NCBI RefSeq assembly: GCF_017744695.1
Contig: NZ_JAGIAS010000001.1
Coordinates: 1,765,013-1,829,012, forward strand
Length of the DNA: 64,000 nt
Origin: Dyadobacter sp.
GTDB lineage: Bacteria > Bacteroidota > Bacteroidia > Cytophagales > Spirosomataceae
Reading direction: 5' to 3'
Made by a program: the position numbers and the translations under genes. The notes beneath the pieces are model-generated. The model did no database searches, was not told where the DNA came from, and saw only the letters and a list, made by a program, of their open reading frames with translations. Positions 8,564 through 17,310 of this stretch are shown here, piece by piece (the stretch's first letter is position 1; every line of letters begins with the position of its first letter).

Positions 8564-9211
8564 ATGATAAGGGCTTATAATCAGTTATTCGAAAACAATA
8601 AAAAGTGGGCGGAAGAAACAACGAAGGAAAATCCTGAATTCTTCTCAAATCTGGCAAAAGGACAGTCGCCGAAGTTCCTCTGGATCGGCTGCTCCGACAG
8701 CCGTGTACCTGCCAACCAGCTTACCGGTACGCAACCAGGCGACATTTTCGTACACCGCAATATCGCTAACATGGTGATCCACACGGACATCAGCATGCTC
8801 AGCGTGCTCGACTACTCCGTGAACGTACTCGGCGTTGAGCATATCCTCGTGTGCGGGCATTACGGCTGCGGCGGGGTGATTACCGCGATGGGCAACAAGC
8901 AGGTGGGGCTGATCGACAACTGGTTGCGTCATATCAAGGATGTATACCGCCTGCACGCGCAGGAATTGAATGCGATTGAGGATGTCAAAGCGAGAGCTGA
9001 TCGCTTCGTCGAGATCAACGTTCAGGAGCAAGTACGTGACCTTGCCAAAACGACCATCGTACAAACTGCGTGGGCTAATGGCAAAAGGCTGCAGTTGCAT
9101 GGAATGGTTTACGATATCTCCAACGGTATCCTGAAAGACATGGACGTAACGATCGACACCAGCAACTTTGCCGACGACGTATACCGTCTCGAAATACCGC
9201 AGCTTGTCTGA
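8564..9211 (+). CDS. Beta-class carbonic anhydrase
   Basis: A 215-residue zinc enzyme interconverting CO2 and bicarbonate. The zinc ligands are C43 in the CSDSR motif, H99 and C102 in HYGCGG, and the D45/R47 dyad of beta-class enzymes is intact. The ATG at 8564 was chosen because alignment with the family begins at Y-N-Q-L-F; the upstream extension to 8495 is not family-like. The SulP transporter gene follows 55 bp downstream, a pairing that suggests bicarbonate supply for anaplerotic carboxylation. Confidence 0.95.
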   Translation: MIRAYNQLFENNKKWAEETTKENPEFFSNLAKGQSPKFLWIGCSDSRVPANQLTGTQPGDIFVHRNIANMVIHTDISMLSVLDYSVNVLGVEHILVCGHYGCGGVITAMGNKQVGLIDNWLRHIKDVYRLHAQELNAIEDVKARADRFVEINVQEQVRDLAKTTIVQTAWANGKRLQLHGMVYDISNGILKDMDVTIDTSNFADDVYRLEIPQLV

Positions 9212-9266
9212 TCAGCGGTACTGCATTCTGAGTAGTCCAATTTTTGATCCTTATTGAATCAATCGT

Positions 9267-10844
9267 ATGTCATTGAATAATAAAAGTTTGTTCGCCAATA
9301 TCAAATACGATTTACCTGCGGGGCTTGTCGTATACCTGGTAGCGCTGCCGTTATGCCTTGGTATCGCGCTGGCCTCGACCGGGCGTTCCGATCTCCTATT
9401 TTCGGGGGTTATCGCCGGTGTCGTAGGTGGAATCGTAGTAGGCTCCCTGAGCGGCTCCTCCCTGGGTGTGGCAGGTCCGGCAGCGGGTCTGGTTGTGATT
9501 GTACTCAATGCGCTCGATACCCTGGGTAGCTTCGAGGCATTTTTGCTGGCGGTGGTGCTCGCGGGAGTTCTGCAGGTAATTGCCGGTTTTCTGAAAGCCG
9601 GTATTATCGGCTACTATTTCCCTTCTTCGGTGATCAAGGGAATGCTGGCCGCCATTGGTATTACACTTATTTTAAAGGAAATACCGCACGCATTCGGCTA
9701 CGACGCCGATTTTATGGGTGATGAAGCATTTGCGCAAAAAGATGGCCGCAATACTTTCACGGAAGTGTATTACTCGCTGCGTTACAACAGCACCGGTGCC
9801 ATCATCATTTCAGCAGTATCGCTGGCATTGCTGATCCTGTTCGACAAGCCGTTTATGAAACGGATCCAGCTGTTCCGGTATATACCTGGTGCGCTGTTCG
9901 TCGTAATCATCGGCGTGATCCTCAACCTGGTTTTTGGAGCTGCTGCACCGCAATGGGCGCTATCGGGCGAGCATATGGTACAGTTGCCGGTAGCATCGAG
10001 TGCTTCGGAGTTTTTCAGTTTTTTCAAAACACCTGACTTCTCTGCATTCAGCAAGCCGGAAATTTACACGGTAGCGATCACACTGGCCATTGTTGCCAGT
10101 CTCGAAACACTGCTTTCCGTGGAAGCTACGGACCGTCTCGATCCATTCAAACGCAACACGCCTACCAACCGCGAATTGATCGCACAGGGTGTGGGAAATA
10201 TCACTTCCGGGCTGATCGGTGGCTTGCCGGTTACACAGGTAATCGTCCGCAGCTCGGCTAACGTCGACTCAGGTGGCCGTACGAAGCTGAGTACGATCAT
10301 TCACGGTACTATTTTGCTGGTTTCCGTGGTGTTCATTGCGCAATATCTCAACTACATCCCGCTTGCATCTTTGGCAGCGATCCTATTGATGGTGGGTTAC
10401 AAACTATCCAAGTTCGAGCTGTACAAAGGAATGTACAAATTGGGCCTGGAACAGTTTATCCCCTTCACAGTAACCATTATCGCAATCCTCAGCACCGACC
10501 TGCTCAAAGGCATCGGTATAGGTATGGTGGTCGCGATTTATTTTATCCTGAAAAAGAACCACAAGCATTCTTACCATTATATCAAGGAGGAGCACCGCGA
10601 CGGCCAGGTGATCACGCTTTTACTTTCGGAGGAAGTTACGTTCCTCAACAAAGGAAGCATCAGCGCAACGCTGGATAACCTGCCCGACGGCGCTACCGTG
10701 GTGATCGACGGTTCCAAATCGATGAATATCGACTACGACGTCCTCGAAATCATTCAGGACTTTAAAAAACACCAGGCGCCACTACGCAATATCATCCTGG
10801 AAACACGTGGTATTGGCGAAGTGGAAGCTGTGGGAGCTCATTAG
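9267..10844 (+). CDS. SulP family anion transporter with STAS domain (probable bicarbonate or sulfate carrier)
   Basis: A 525-residue inner-membrane protein. About ten to fourteen hydrophobic segments span residues 10-420, opening with the family signature DLPAGLVVYLVALPLCLGIALAS-like stretch, and a cytoplasmic STAS domain follows (about 440-525, with VVIDGSKSMNIDYDVLEII). SulP members exchange or symport sulfate, bicarbonate or other anions. The adjacent carbonic anhydrase makes bicarbonate the likelier substrate (inference from context). A strong terminator follows. Confidence 0.9.
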   Translation: MSLNNKSLFANIKYDLPAGLVVYLVALPLCLGIALASTGRSDLLFSGVIAGVVGGIVVGSLSGSSLGVAGPAAGLVVIVLNALDTLGSFEAFLLAVVLAGVLQVIAGFLKAGIIGYYFPSSVIKGMLAAIGITLILKEIPHAFGYDADFMGDEAFAQKDGRNTFTEVYYSLRYNSTGAIIISAVSLALLILFDKPFMKRIQLFRYIPGALFVVIIGVILNLVFGAAAPQWALSGEHMVQLPVASSASEFFSFFKTPDFSAFSKPEIYTVAITLAIVASLETLLSVEATDRLDPFKRNTPTNRELIAQGVGNITSGLIGGLPVTQVIVRSSANVDSGGRTKLSTIIHGTILLVSVVFIAQYLNYIPLASLAAILLMVGYKLSKFELYKGMYKLGLEQFIPFTVTIIAILSTDLLKGIGIGMVVAIYFILKKNHKHSYHYIKEEHRDGQVITLLLSEEVTFLNKGSISATLDNLPDGATVVIDGSKSMNIDYDVLEIIQDFKKHQAPLRNIILETRGIGEVEAVGAH

Positions 10845-10864
10845 CAATAACCTGTTTCATAAAG

Positions 10865-10900
10865 AAGGCCCGCCTCCCTAGGAAGCGGGCCTTTCTGTTT
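10865..10900 (+). terminator. Terminator of the carbonic anhydrase/SulP group
   Basis: A 9-bp perfect GC-rich stem (10865-10873 with 10885-10893) has an 11-base loop and a T-rich tail. It separates the group from the convergent Spy-like gene. Confidence 0.8.
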
Positions 10901-10925
10901 GTAATAAGTCGACAAGCAGGCTAAC

Positions 10926-11390
10926 TTAATTCTTTTGCTTCAACCGCTGGATCAGCATGTCGTTGAATGTACGTTCGGCTTTGTACAATTCGATCACCTG
11001 GTTCGCTGTAATAACCTTTAAAAACTTGTTCTGATATTCTTTTTCCAGATCGAGCTCTTTCTGGCGAAGTTCCTGTACTTCTTTCAGGTTGTCCAGCACG
11101 GCCTCGTCGTTCTGGCCTTCTGCCTTTTTATCGTTGATGATCTTGCGCTGTGCCCGGTGGATTTCCCTTCTTTTCTGGGAATATTCGTTATACATCGGCC
11201 AAAAACCGGTGGATTGCTCCGGCGTGAGGTTCAGGCGGTTGGTAATGATCGCTACTTTGGCGTCCTGGATCTTCTTTATTTCTTCCTCGGAACGGCGCTG
11301 GGCCTGGGCTGCCGTCGATGCAACCCCGATGAATAGCAACAAAAGAGCAAAAGTGTTCCGATACCGTTTGAATTCAATTTGTAAGTTCAT
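10926..11390 (-). CDS. Spy/CpxP-like periplasmic protein
   Basis: A 154-residue exported protein: signal peptide to A-Q-A (about residue 30), then a highly charged all-helical domain containing the LTPEQ motif (55-59), one of the LTxxQ repeats of the Spy/CpxP family. Those proteins chaperone unfolded periplasmic proteins or damp envelope-stress signalling. It is the last gene of a minus-strand set with an ECF sigma factor and a membrane anti-sigma-like protein, a common Bacteroidota arrangement that fits an envelope-stress role (inference). Confidence 0.75.
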   Translation of the reverse strand: MNLQIEFKRYRNTFALLLLFIGVASTAAQAQRRSEEEIKKIQDAKVAIITNRLNLTPEQSTGFWPMYNEYSQKRREIHRAQRKIINDKKAEGQNDEAVLDNLKEVQELRQKELDLEKEYQNKFLKVITANQVIELYKAERTFNDMLIQRLKQKN

Positions 11391-11408
11391 TTCGATTGTT
11401 CGTTAGGG

Positions 11409-11849
11409 TCAAATCTTCTCCGGGGCAACCATAACTTCCTCCAACTGCTGGCGAAGAATATCGTCTTCCAGGCCGTCGAGGTAATTCAGCACGGTCGAAT
11501 CCGATTCGAATGCTTTCTGAACCACCTTGTGTTCGCTTAGATCGTAATAACTGATGTCCTGGTCTTCCAGGTAACTGATGATAGAGGCGTTACTGATGTC
11601 GCTCAGAGGCTCCTGCCCCAGCGATCCCTGGCGTTCCGGTACCGTTACCCACACGAGCACGAGAATCAGTGCCGATGCCGCTGCCAATCCGACGGAACGT
11701 TGCCACGACCAGCTGACGAGGGGTTTACGGACGGGCTCCACGGGGATCCGGGCCTGGATCATTTGCGGCAGCTTGTCAAAATAACCTTCCGGCACGGAAA
11801 AGGGTGTTTCCCTCTTCAGATCATCCAGCCGTATACGTTTTTTGTCCAT
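11409..11849 (-). CDS. Membrane anti-sigma-like protein
   Basis: A 146-residue protein with a cytoplasmic N-terminal part containing the F-x-V-P-x-G-Y-F motif, common in Bacteroidota proteins encoded beside ECF sigma factors. One membrane segment lies at about 52-70, followed by an acidic periplasmic tail with repeated YLEDQD- and DGLEDD-like helices. It probably binds and restrains the sigma factor encoded 54 bp upstream (inference from topology and context; no zinc motif is visible). Confidence 0.7.
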   Translation of the reverse strand: MDKKRIRLDDLKRETPFSVPEGYFDKLPQMIQARIPVEPVRKPLVSWSWQRSVGLAAASALILVLVWVTVPERQGSLGQEPLSDISNASIISYLEDQDISYYDLSEHKVVQKAFESDSTVLNYLDGLEDDILRQQLEEVMVAPEKI

Positions 11850-11903
11850 GATTATTTATATTTCCTGTCTTGTGAAGGTTTGACCAAAGTGAACGCGAAT
11901 AGT

Positions 11904-12446
11904 TTAATCTGTCTCGTTCAAAAAATCCTCAATTTTTTTGGAAGCCCAATGATATGAGGCTTTTAACGCCCCTACCGACGTTCCGGTGATTTCCGAAATC
12001 TCTTCATAGGGTAAATCTTCAAAATATTTCAGGTTAAATACCAAACGCTGCTTTTCTGGTAATTTTAATAATGCTTTCTGCAATTTCAGCTGAATGGCGT
12101 CACCGCTTACGTCGGGGTCGGCTTCCAGTTTTTCACTCAGCTCATTCTCAACATCGTAGATCGGAATAAAATATTTCCGTCGCTTTTTATTCAGGAAATT
12201 GATGGCTTCGTTGCTTGCGATACGGTACAGCCACGTGTAAAGCTTGGCGTCGCCCCGGAAATTTTCCAGCGCACTCCATGCCTTGATAAATACATCCTGG
12301 GTAATGTCATTGGCATCATCGTGATCGACCACCATCTTCCTTACCAGCCAATATACTTTTTGCTGATACTTCCGCACCAGCTGATTGAAAGCGTTCCTTC
12401 GCGTTTCGGGATTTTCAAATAGGGATAGTAATTCTTCGTCGGACAT
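11904..12446 (-). CDS. ECF-type RNA polymerase sigma factor
   Basis: A 180-residue sigma-70 family protein. Region 2 is at about residues 20-90 (with DANDITQDVFIKAW) and region 4, with its helix-turn-helix, at about 125-178 (LPEKQRLVFNLKYFEDLPYE and a GALKASYHWA recognition part). Its length and lack of region 1 and region 3 are typical of ECF sigmas. It heads the minus-strand set sigma, anti-sigma-like, Spy-like, and may autoregulate that operon. Confidence 0.93.
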   Translation of the reverse strand: MSDEELLSLFENPETRRNAFNQLVRKYQQKVYWLVRKMVVDHDDANDITQDVFIKAWSALENFRGDAKLYTWLYRIASNEAINFLNKKRRKYFIPIYDVENELSEKLEADPDVSGDAIQLKLQKALLKLPEKQRLVFNLKYFEDLPYEEISEITGTSVGALKASYHWASKKIEDFLNETD

Positions 12447-12555
12447 TTAATCAGTATTAACCTGATCGTTTTTTACAGGAAATCCGGGTGACCAATATTT
12501 GTACCGGGGCCCGAAGTCAACGCCGATCAATAATAGCTTATTTTTTTGTGGAGGA

Positions 12556-12609
12556 CAAATAAAAAGAGCCCTGAGAAGCAAAAACAGCATTTTTGCATTC
12601 TCAGAGCTC
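12556..12609 (-). terminator. Minus-strand terminator of the transketolase operon
   Basis: On the minus strand a long imperfect stem (GAGCTCTGAGAA-type arm, 12609-12592, with 12582-12565) is followed by TTTTTATTT. It gives the transketolase message a 3' untranslated region of about 260 nt containing the duplicated palindromes. Confidence 0.75.
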
Positions 12610-12636
12610 AATTGATTCTAATCTATTAATCAATCT

Positions 12637-12665
12637 GATTTGATCAATATTCAGATTTGATCAAT
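12637..12665. repeat. Two copies of GATTTGATCAAT
   Basis: The same 12-mer occurs at 12637-12648 and 12654-12665. Its core TTGATCAA is a palindrome, and a third exact copy lies upstream of clpB at 45130-45141. It could be a protein-binding site or chance in AT-rich DNA. Confidence 0.5.
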
Positions 12666-12688
12666 CTAATCTAATCTCTAATCAATTC

Positions 12689-12743
12689 CCGTCGACTTAA
12701 GTCGACGGCAAGGCGATGCATTCTTTTGTGAGATGTCTTGATG
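12689..12743. repeat. Direct repeat unit, copy A, with 20-bp palindrome
   Basis: A perfect palindrome at 12689-12708 (CCGTCGACTT and its complement) is followed by 35 bp containing GCGATGCATT and GATGTC-t-GATG. The unit recurs 97 bp downstream in the same orientation. Confidence 0.8.
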
Positions 12744-12785
12744 ACATTCGGCACTCAATAATGCAACATGCTTTTTAATCCGATT

Positions 12786-12840
12786 CCGTCGACTTAAGTC
12801 GACGGGAAAAGCGATGCATTTTTTGCAGGATGTCATGATG
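12786..12840. repeat. Direct repeat unit, copy B, with the identical 20-bp palindrome
   Basis: The palindrome at 12786-12805 is identical to copy A. The following 35 bp are the same length and similar, sharing GCGATGCATT and GGATGTC-a-TGATG. A short further echo of GCAGGATGT lies at 12861-12869 beside the transketolase stop. Confidence 0.8.
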
Positions 12841-12868
12841 CGCTGTGGCATGATGACAATGCAGGATG

Positions 12869-13822
12869 TTATTTTCTTGCAATCGCTCTTTTCGCAGCTT
12901 CTACGATGTGTTTCGCATCCAAACCGTATTTTTGGAGCAATTGCGCCGGCGTGCCGCTTTCTCCGAAGCTGTCATTCACAGCCACATATTCCTGCGGAAC
13001 GAGTTTGTTCTTCACCAACACCTGTGCCACGCTGTCGCCCAGGCCGCCGATGCGGTTGTGCTCCTCTGCTGTTACCACGCAACCTGTTTTCTCAACCGAT
13101 TTCAGGATCGCTTCTTCATCCAATGGCTTAATGGTGTGGATATTGATAATCTCCGCATTGATACCCTCTGCTTCGAGGATCTCACCAGCCTGGATCGCCT
13201 CCCATACCATATGGCCGGTAGCGATGATACTCACGTCGGTACCTTCATTTACCATCCACGCTTTGCCAATTTCGAATTTTTGGTCAGCATCGGTGAAAAC
13301 AGGGATTACCGGACGACCGAAACGCAGGTAAACTGGTCCTTCGTAGTCAGCGATCGCGATGGTAGCCGCTTTGGTCTGGTTGTAATCGCAAGGATTGATA
13401 ACGGTCATGCCCGGAAGCATTTTCATCATACCGATATCTTCGAGGATCTGGTGGGTAGCACCGTCTTCACCCAAAGTCAAACCTGCGTGTGAAGCGCAGA
13501 TTTTCACGTTCTTATTGGAATAGGCTACGCTCTGACGGATCTGGTCGTACACACGGCCAGTCGCGAAGTTCGCGAAAGTAGTAGCGAAAGGAATTTTGCC
13601 TCCGATGGTCAAACCGGCCGAAACACCGATCATGTTAGCCTCGGAAATACCGCATTGGATAAAACGCTCAGGGTTTTCTTTGATAAACGGTTCGAGTTTC
13701 AAAGAACCAACGAGGTCGGCGCAAAGCGCTACAACGTTGGGATTTTGCTGCCCCAGCACGTGCATTCCGGCACCGAAGCCCGAACGCGTATCTTTCTTCT
13801 CAGTGAAAGTGTATTTTTTCAT
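12869..13822 (-). CDS. Transketolase, C-terminal subunit
   Basis: A 317-residue protein matching the pyrimidine-binding and C-terminal domains of transketolase. It has the FIQCGISEANMIGVSAGL segment that supplies the glutamate activating thiamine diphosphate, the HAGLTLGEDGATHQ loop, and a C-terminal domain with a GGLGDSVAQVL stretch. Together with the N-terminal subunit it moves two-carbon units between sugar phosphates in the pentose phosphate pathway. Split transketolases are common in Bacteroidota. It lies 52 bp after its partner on the same strand. Confidence 0.94.
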   Translation of the reverse strand: MKKYTFTEKKDTRSGFGAGMHVLGQQNPNVVALCADLVGSLKLEPFIKENPERFIQCGISEANMIGVSAGLTIGGKIPFATTFANFATGRVYDQIRQSVAYSNKNVKICASHAGLTLGEDGATHQILEDIGMMKMLPGMTVINPCDYNQTKAATIAIADYEGPVYLRFGRPVIPVFTDADQKFEIGKAWMVNEGTDVSIIATGHMVWEAIQAGEILEAEGINAEIINIHTIKPLDEEAILKSVEKTGCVVTAEEHNRIGGLGDSVAQVLVKNKLVPQEYVAVNDSFGESGTPAQLLQKYGLDAKHIVEAAKRAIARK

Positions 13823-13874
13823 TTTTGAATGTCTGTTTTATGAAACCGCGTGCATGACCACGCTGGTCCGGATA

Positions 13875-14738
13875 TTAATAATCTCCCAAAGTTTCGTCAA
13901 GCTGAGCCAGTGCCGCCGCCAATTGCTCGTCGTTAGGCGCTACACCGTGCCATTTGTGGCTGCCCATCATGAAGTCGACGCCATAGCCCATGCCGGTGTG
14001 GAGCAATACCATAATCGGTCTGCCATGTCCCAAACGGCCTTTGGCTTCGTACAGGCCTTTCGTCACGGCCGCCATGTCGTTCCCTTCTTCGATAGAGATT
14101 ACTTCCCATCCGAATGCTTCATATTTGGCACCCAGGTCGCGGTTGTTCATTACCTTGACAGTCGGGCCGTCGATTTGCTGGCCATTCAGGTCAATGAACG
14201 CGATCAGGTTGTCCACCTGGTGGTGCGGTGCGAAAGTAGCAGCTTCCCAAACCTGGCCTTCCTGCTGCTCGCCGTCGCCCATCAGTACATATACGATTCC
14301 TTTGTCGTTGTTCAATTTCTTCGCTGTCGCCGCACCTAATGCTACCGACAATCCCTGGCCCAGAGAGCCTGACGCGATGCGGATACCTTCCAGGTGTTCA
14401 TGCGTGGTAGGGTGTCCCTGTAGACGTGAATCCAGCTTGCGGAAAGTAGCCAGCTCCGATACGGGGAAATACCCTCTGCGTGCCAGCACGCTGTACCATA
14501 CCGGGGAAATGTGGCCGTTCGAAAGGAAGAAAAGGTCTTCGTCCCTACCATCCATGTCGAATACAACATTGCCATCCTGCTCTTTAAGCTTCATGCGCTC
14601 AAAATACAATGCTACCAACAATTCGGTGCAACCCAGCGACCCGCCAGGGTGTCCCGACTGACAACCATGTACCATTCGTACGATGTCCCTGCGAACCTGG
14701 GATGCTACTTTTTCTAATTGTTCAATTTCCATTTTCAT
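13875..14738 (-). CDS. Transketolase, N-terminal subunit (thiamine diphosphate-binding)
   Basis: A 287-residue protein matching the N-terminal half of transketolase. The HPGGSLG loop and the thiamine diphosphate motif GDGEQQEGQVWEA...N (magnesium-binding GDG...N) are intact. It forms the active enzyme with the C-terminal subunit encoded next. Starts at 14738 (M-K-M-E) or 14732 (M-E-I-E) are both possible. It is 98 bp downstream of the peroxiredoxin gene, so it may have its own promoter. Confidence 0.94.
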   Translation of the reverse strand: MKMEIEQLEKVASQVRRDIVRMVHGCQSGHPGGSLGCTELLVALYFERMKLKEQDGNVVFDMDGRDEDLFFLSNGHISPVWYSVLARRGYFPVSELATFRKLDSRLQGHPTTHEHLEGIRIASGSLGQGLSVALGAATAKKLNNDKGIVYVLMGDGEQQEGQVWEAATFAPHHQVDNLIAFIDLNGQQIDGPTVKVMNNRDLGAKYEAFGWEVISIEEGNDMAAVTKGLYEAKGRLGHGRPIMVLLHTGMGYGVDFMMGSHKWHGVAPNDEQLAAALAQLDETLGDY

Positions 14739-14836
14739 TTATTTTCTATTGGACTGTCCTTAATCGGGTTACCCGAAGCGGGACGATTTAGGCGGCGTAA
14801 ATGTCCTGCTATTCGGAATGGTAAAATGACTGATTA

Positions 14837-15295
14837 TTATTCAGTTTTTCCAAGAATTTGATCAGTGTGTTTCGATGATTCCACTTTGGAAATGATCTCC
14901 TCAATGATCCCTTTTTTGTTGATGACGAAAGTTGTGCGGAGTACACCCATGTAGGTGCGCCCGAACATTGTTTTTTCTCCCCAGACGCCGTAAGCTTCTA
15001 CCATTTGATGCTCCGTATCGGCCAGCAAGGGAAATGGGAGGTTATGTTTTTTGATAAACCGCTGATGCGATTTTTCGCTGTCGGGGCTTACCCCGAATAC
15101 CTTGTAACCTTTTTTCAGGAGCGCTCCGTAATTGTCGCGGATATTGCAGGCCTGATTGGTGCAGGTAGGTGTGTTATCTTTGGGGTAAAAGTACAAAACA
15201 ACTTTCTCTCCTTTCAAATCCGACAGCTTAACTTGATTTCCATCCTGATCTTTTACTGAAAATGCGGGTGCGGGGTCACCGACTTGTAGTCCCAT
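14837..15295 (-). CDS. bcp: Thioredoxin-dependent thiol peroxidase (Bcp/PrxQ type)
   Basis: A 152-residue peroxiredoxin that reduces hydrogen and organic peroxides using thioredoxin. The peroxidatic Cys45 sits in P-T-C-T and the resolving Cys50 five residues later (C-x4-C), the signature of atypical two-cysteine PrxQ/Bcp enzymes. The FYPKDNTP and later FVINKKG segments are typical. Only 3 bp separate it from the end of the M23 peptidase gene, so the two are almost certainly co-transcribed. Confidence 0.94.
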   Translation of the reverse strand: MGLQVGDPAPAFSVKDQDGNQVKLSDLKGEKVVLYFYPKDNTPTCTNQACNIRDNYGALLKKGYKVFGVSPDSEKSHQRFIKKHNLPFPLLADTEHQMVEAYGVWGEKTMFGRTYMGVLRTTFVINKKGIIEEIISKVESSKHTDQILGKTE

Positions 15296-15298
15296 AAT

Positions 15299-17257
15299 CT
15301 ATCTTCTACGTTTTTTGGTTTTCTTAGGTTTAACAACCAGGTCAACCAATTCTGTTCGCAAGATAGTACTATTTCCCGCCCTATCCGTCACTTCCAGCAC
15401 CAGTTCTCCTTCAAATGGCTGACTGTCATCCATTTTCTCCGACCAGATATAGCCTTTCTTGAAATCATAATTCAGCAAAACCCATTCTCCGTTGACCAAC
15501 GCCTTGAAATTCGCAATCCCCGACAAACCATCGCCCACGTACCCGCGTATGCGATGCTTGCTATGCTCCACCAGGCGCACCCGGGGCGGAACTGTATCCT
15601 CCTGAATCACGAACGTGCCCAGTTCGCGGGTATCAAACCGGATCATCTCGCCATCCCACTTACCGCCCAGGAACCGGTAGTCCCCGTTCAGGTAACGGTA
15701 CGCATAGGTGCGCGACTTGTCCTCTGGTGCTTTCTCGGGCGTGAATGCTACGTGAATGTAATCGTTCAAAGCAGTTCCGCGATTGTTAATGGTCAATGCA
15801 TTAAAATTTCGCTGGCCCATTAAAAAAAGCGTATCGAACAGACTGGTATTATCCAGGTCCACTGACCATTTCGCGTCCTTGAATGACGACGCAATGCTCG
15901 GCAACACCTGACTGCGCAGGAAAGTCTTCACAGTCGTAGTGCCCACTTTCACCGAATCCGGCATTTCTTTTCTCAAATCCGTCAGGAACACCGCCGATTC
16001 GCCTGCGTACAGGTTAGGCACTTTCTTCTCCGGTTTTCCTTTAATATAAAAAGTCGCAAACGGCTCCTGGCTGCGGTAATATTTCGCTTTCACCACCAGC
16101 GTGTTTTCCCGAATTTCGGTCTGAACATATTCCGGGTTGACTTCGGTATTAAATGCAGGCAGCGGCGGATTCTGCGGTTCTCCTTTAATGGTGAATATCA
16201 GCTCCGAGAAGTTCTCATAAGAATCCGAAATCCGGACTTTGACTTCGTGGCTGAGCGTATCGGCGATATTCAGTTTGCCGTTGATTGCATTGGTTTTATA
16301 TAAATTGAATTGATTCCCGTCCGGCACGTAGCATTTCAGGAAACGCTGCCCGGTCGCCTGCTCAGTTTCGTAGTCGATCAGGTTATTATAATCGCGGGTA
16401 GAAGCGTTTGGAAATACTTCAATATTATATGAAAACACTTCCTGTCCGTCCATTTTGATCTCAATGCATTGCAAACCATAGCGAAAACCGGTACCGGTCA
16501 TCTGGTCGAAAGCAATGAGGTCGAGGCCGACAATACCGGTGGCGGAAACCGGCTCAGCCAGACGCCAGGTACCATCTTTCAATTTGACCGGCGTATAAAC
16601 TTTGCGGTCGAACTGCCCGTTCACACGCCCGTTAATATCCATCGGCCTGATCGCCAGATTGACGAACCTGGGAGGCGTAACGTCTTTGATTTCATTAAAC
16701 CCAAAATACAACGGGTTCAGATAGTTATCCTTCGAATCGCGCACCTCGAAATGCAAATGCGGTCCTGCGGAACCGCCTGTGTTTCCGGAAAGCGCGATCA
16801 CCTCGCCTTTTTTGAATGTAAACTGGCCCGCTTCCGGCAACAGGTCGATTTCAAATGTCTGCTTCTTATATTGCTCCTGGCGCACCCATGTTGCCAGCGG
16901 GTCGCTGAACTTCAGCAAATGGCCGTAAACGGTGGTTTGTCCATTCGGGTGGCGCAAATAGATTACATTCCCGTAACCCGTGCGTTGAACCGCCACTTTG
17001 TAAACATAGCCTTCGGCGGCCGCGTAAACCGGCAGCCCTTCCCGCTGTTCCGTACGGATATCCAGGCCAGCGTGGAAATGATTACTGCGCAAATCGCCCA
17101 GTCCGCCGGCCAGCGAATTAGGTAACCCCGGGCGGATCGGAAACTGATAATACCCTTTCGGATAGGATTGTTTTTGAGCCAATGCTCCTCCTGCAAAGCC
17201 TGCCAACCCCAATACAAACAATCCTGAACGGACAAATGCCCGAAAATAATGACGCAT
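15299..17257 (-). CDS. Secreted M23-type (LytM) metallopeptidase
   Basis: A 652-residue exported protein: signal peptide to about A-L-A|Q (residue 27), then an M23 domain at about 40-185 with zinc ligands H62 and D66 in HAGLDIR and H-L-H-F-E near 167-169. The HxxxD...HxH set is complete, so it is probably an active peptidoglycan endopeptidase. The other 460 residues are beta-rich (immunoglobulin-like) and unrecognised. They may position the enzyme in the periplasm or at the outer membrane. It lies between the FAH-family gene and bcp on one strand. Confidence 0.88.
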   Translation of the reverse strand: MRHYFRAFVRSGLFVLGLAGFAGGALAQKQSYPKGYYQFPIRPGLPNSLAGGLGDLRSNHFHAGLDIRTEQREGLPVYAAAEGYVYKVAVQRTGYGNVIYLRHPNGQTTVYGHLLKFSDPLATWVRQEQYKKQTFEIDLLPEAGQFTFKKGEVIALSGNTGGSAGPHLHFEVRDSKDNYLNPLYFGFNEIKDVTPPRFVNLAIRPMDINGRVNGQFDRKVYTPVKLKDGTWRLAEPVSATGIVGLDLIAFDQMTGTGFRYGLQCIEIKMDGQEVFSYNIEVFPNASTRDYNNLIDYETEQATGQRFLKCYVPDGNQFNLYKTNAINGKLNIADTLSHEVKVRISDSYENFSELIFTIKGEPQNPPLPAFNTEVNPEYVQTEIRENTLVVKAKYYRSQEPFATFYIKGKPEKKVPNLYAGESAVFLTDLRKEMPDSVKVGTTTVKTFLRSQVLPSIASSFKDAKWSVDLDNTSLFDTLFLMGQRNFNALTINNRGTALNDYIHVAFTPEKAPEDKSRTYAYRYLNGDYRFLGGKWDGEMIRFDTRELGTFVIQEDTVPPRVRLVEHSKHRIRGYVGDGLSGIANFKALVNGEWVLLNYDFKKGYIWSEKMDDSQPFEGELVLEVTDRAGNSTILRTELVDLVVKPKKTKKRRR

Positions 17258-17310
17258 GAAAAAGTGCTTGAATAGCCGGCACTACGACCGGGTGATATGA
17301 CGAGTATGGT

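Larger units (their letters stand above)
12447..12868. other. 422-bp non-coding spacer rich in repeats
   Basis: The spacer lies between the transketolase pair and the sigma gene (both minus strand). On the minus strand it holds, in order: two copies of a 55-bp element with a 20-bp palindrome, an AT-rich stretch with two GATTTGATCAAT copies, a terminator, and about 110 bp that must contain the sigma-gene promoter. No convincing coding frame was seen. Confidence 0.7.
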
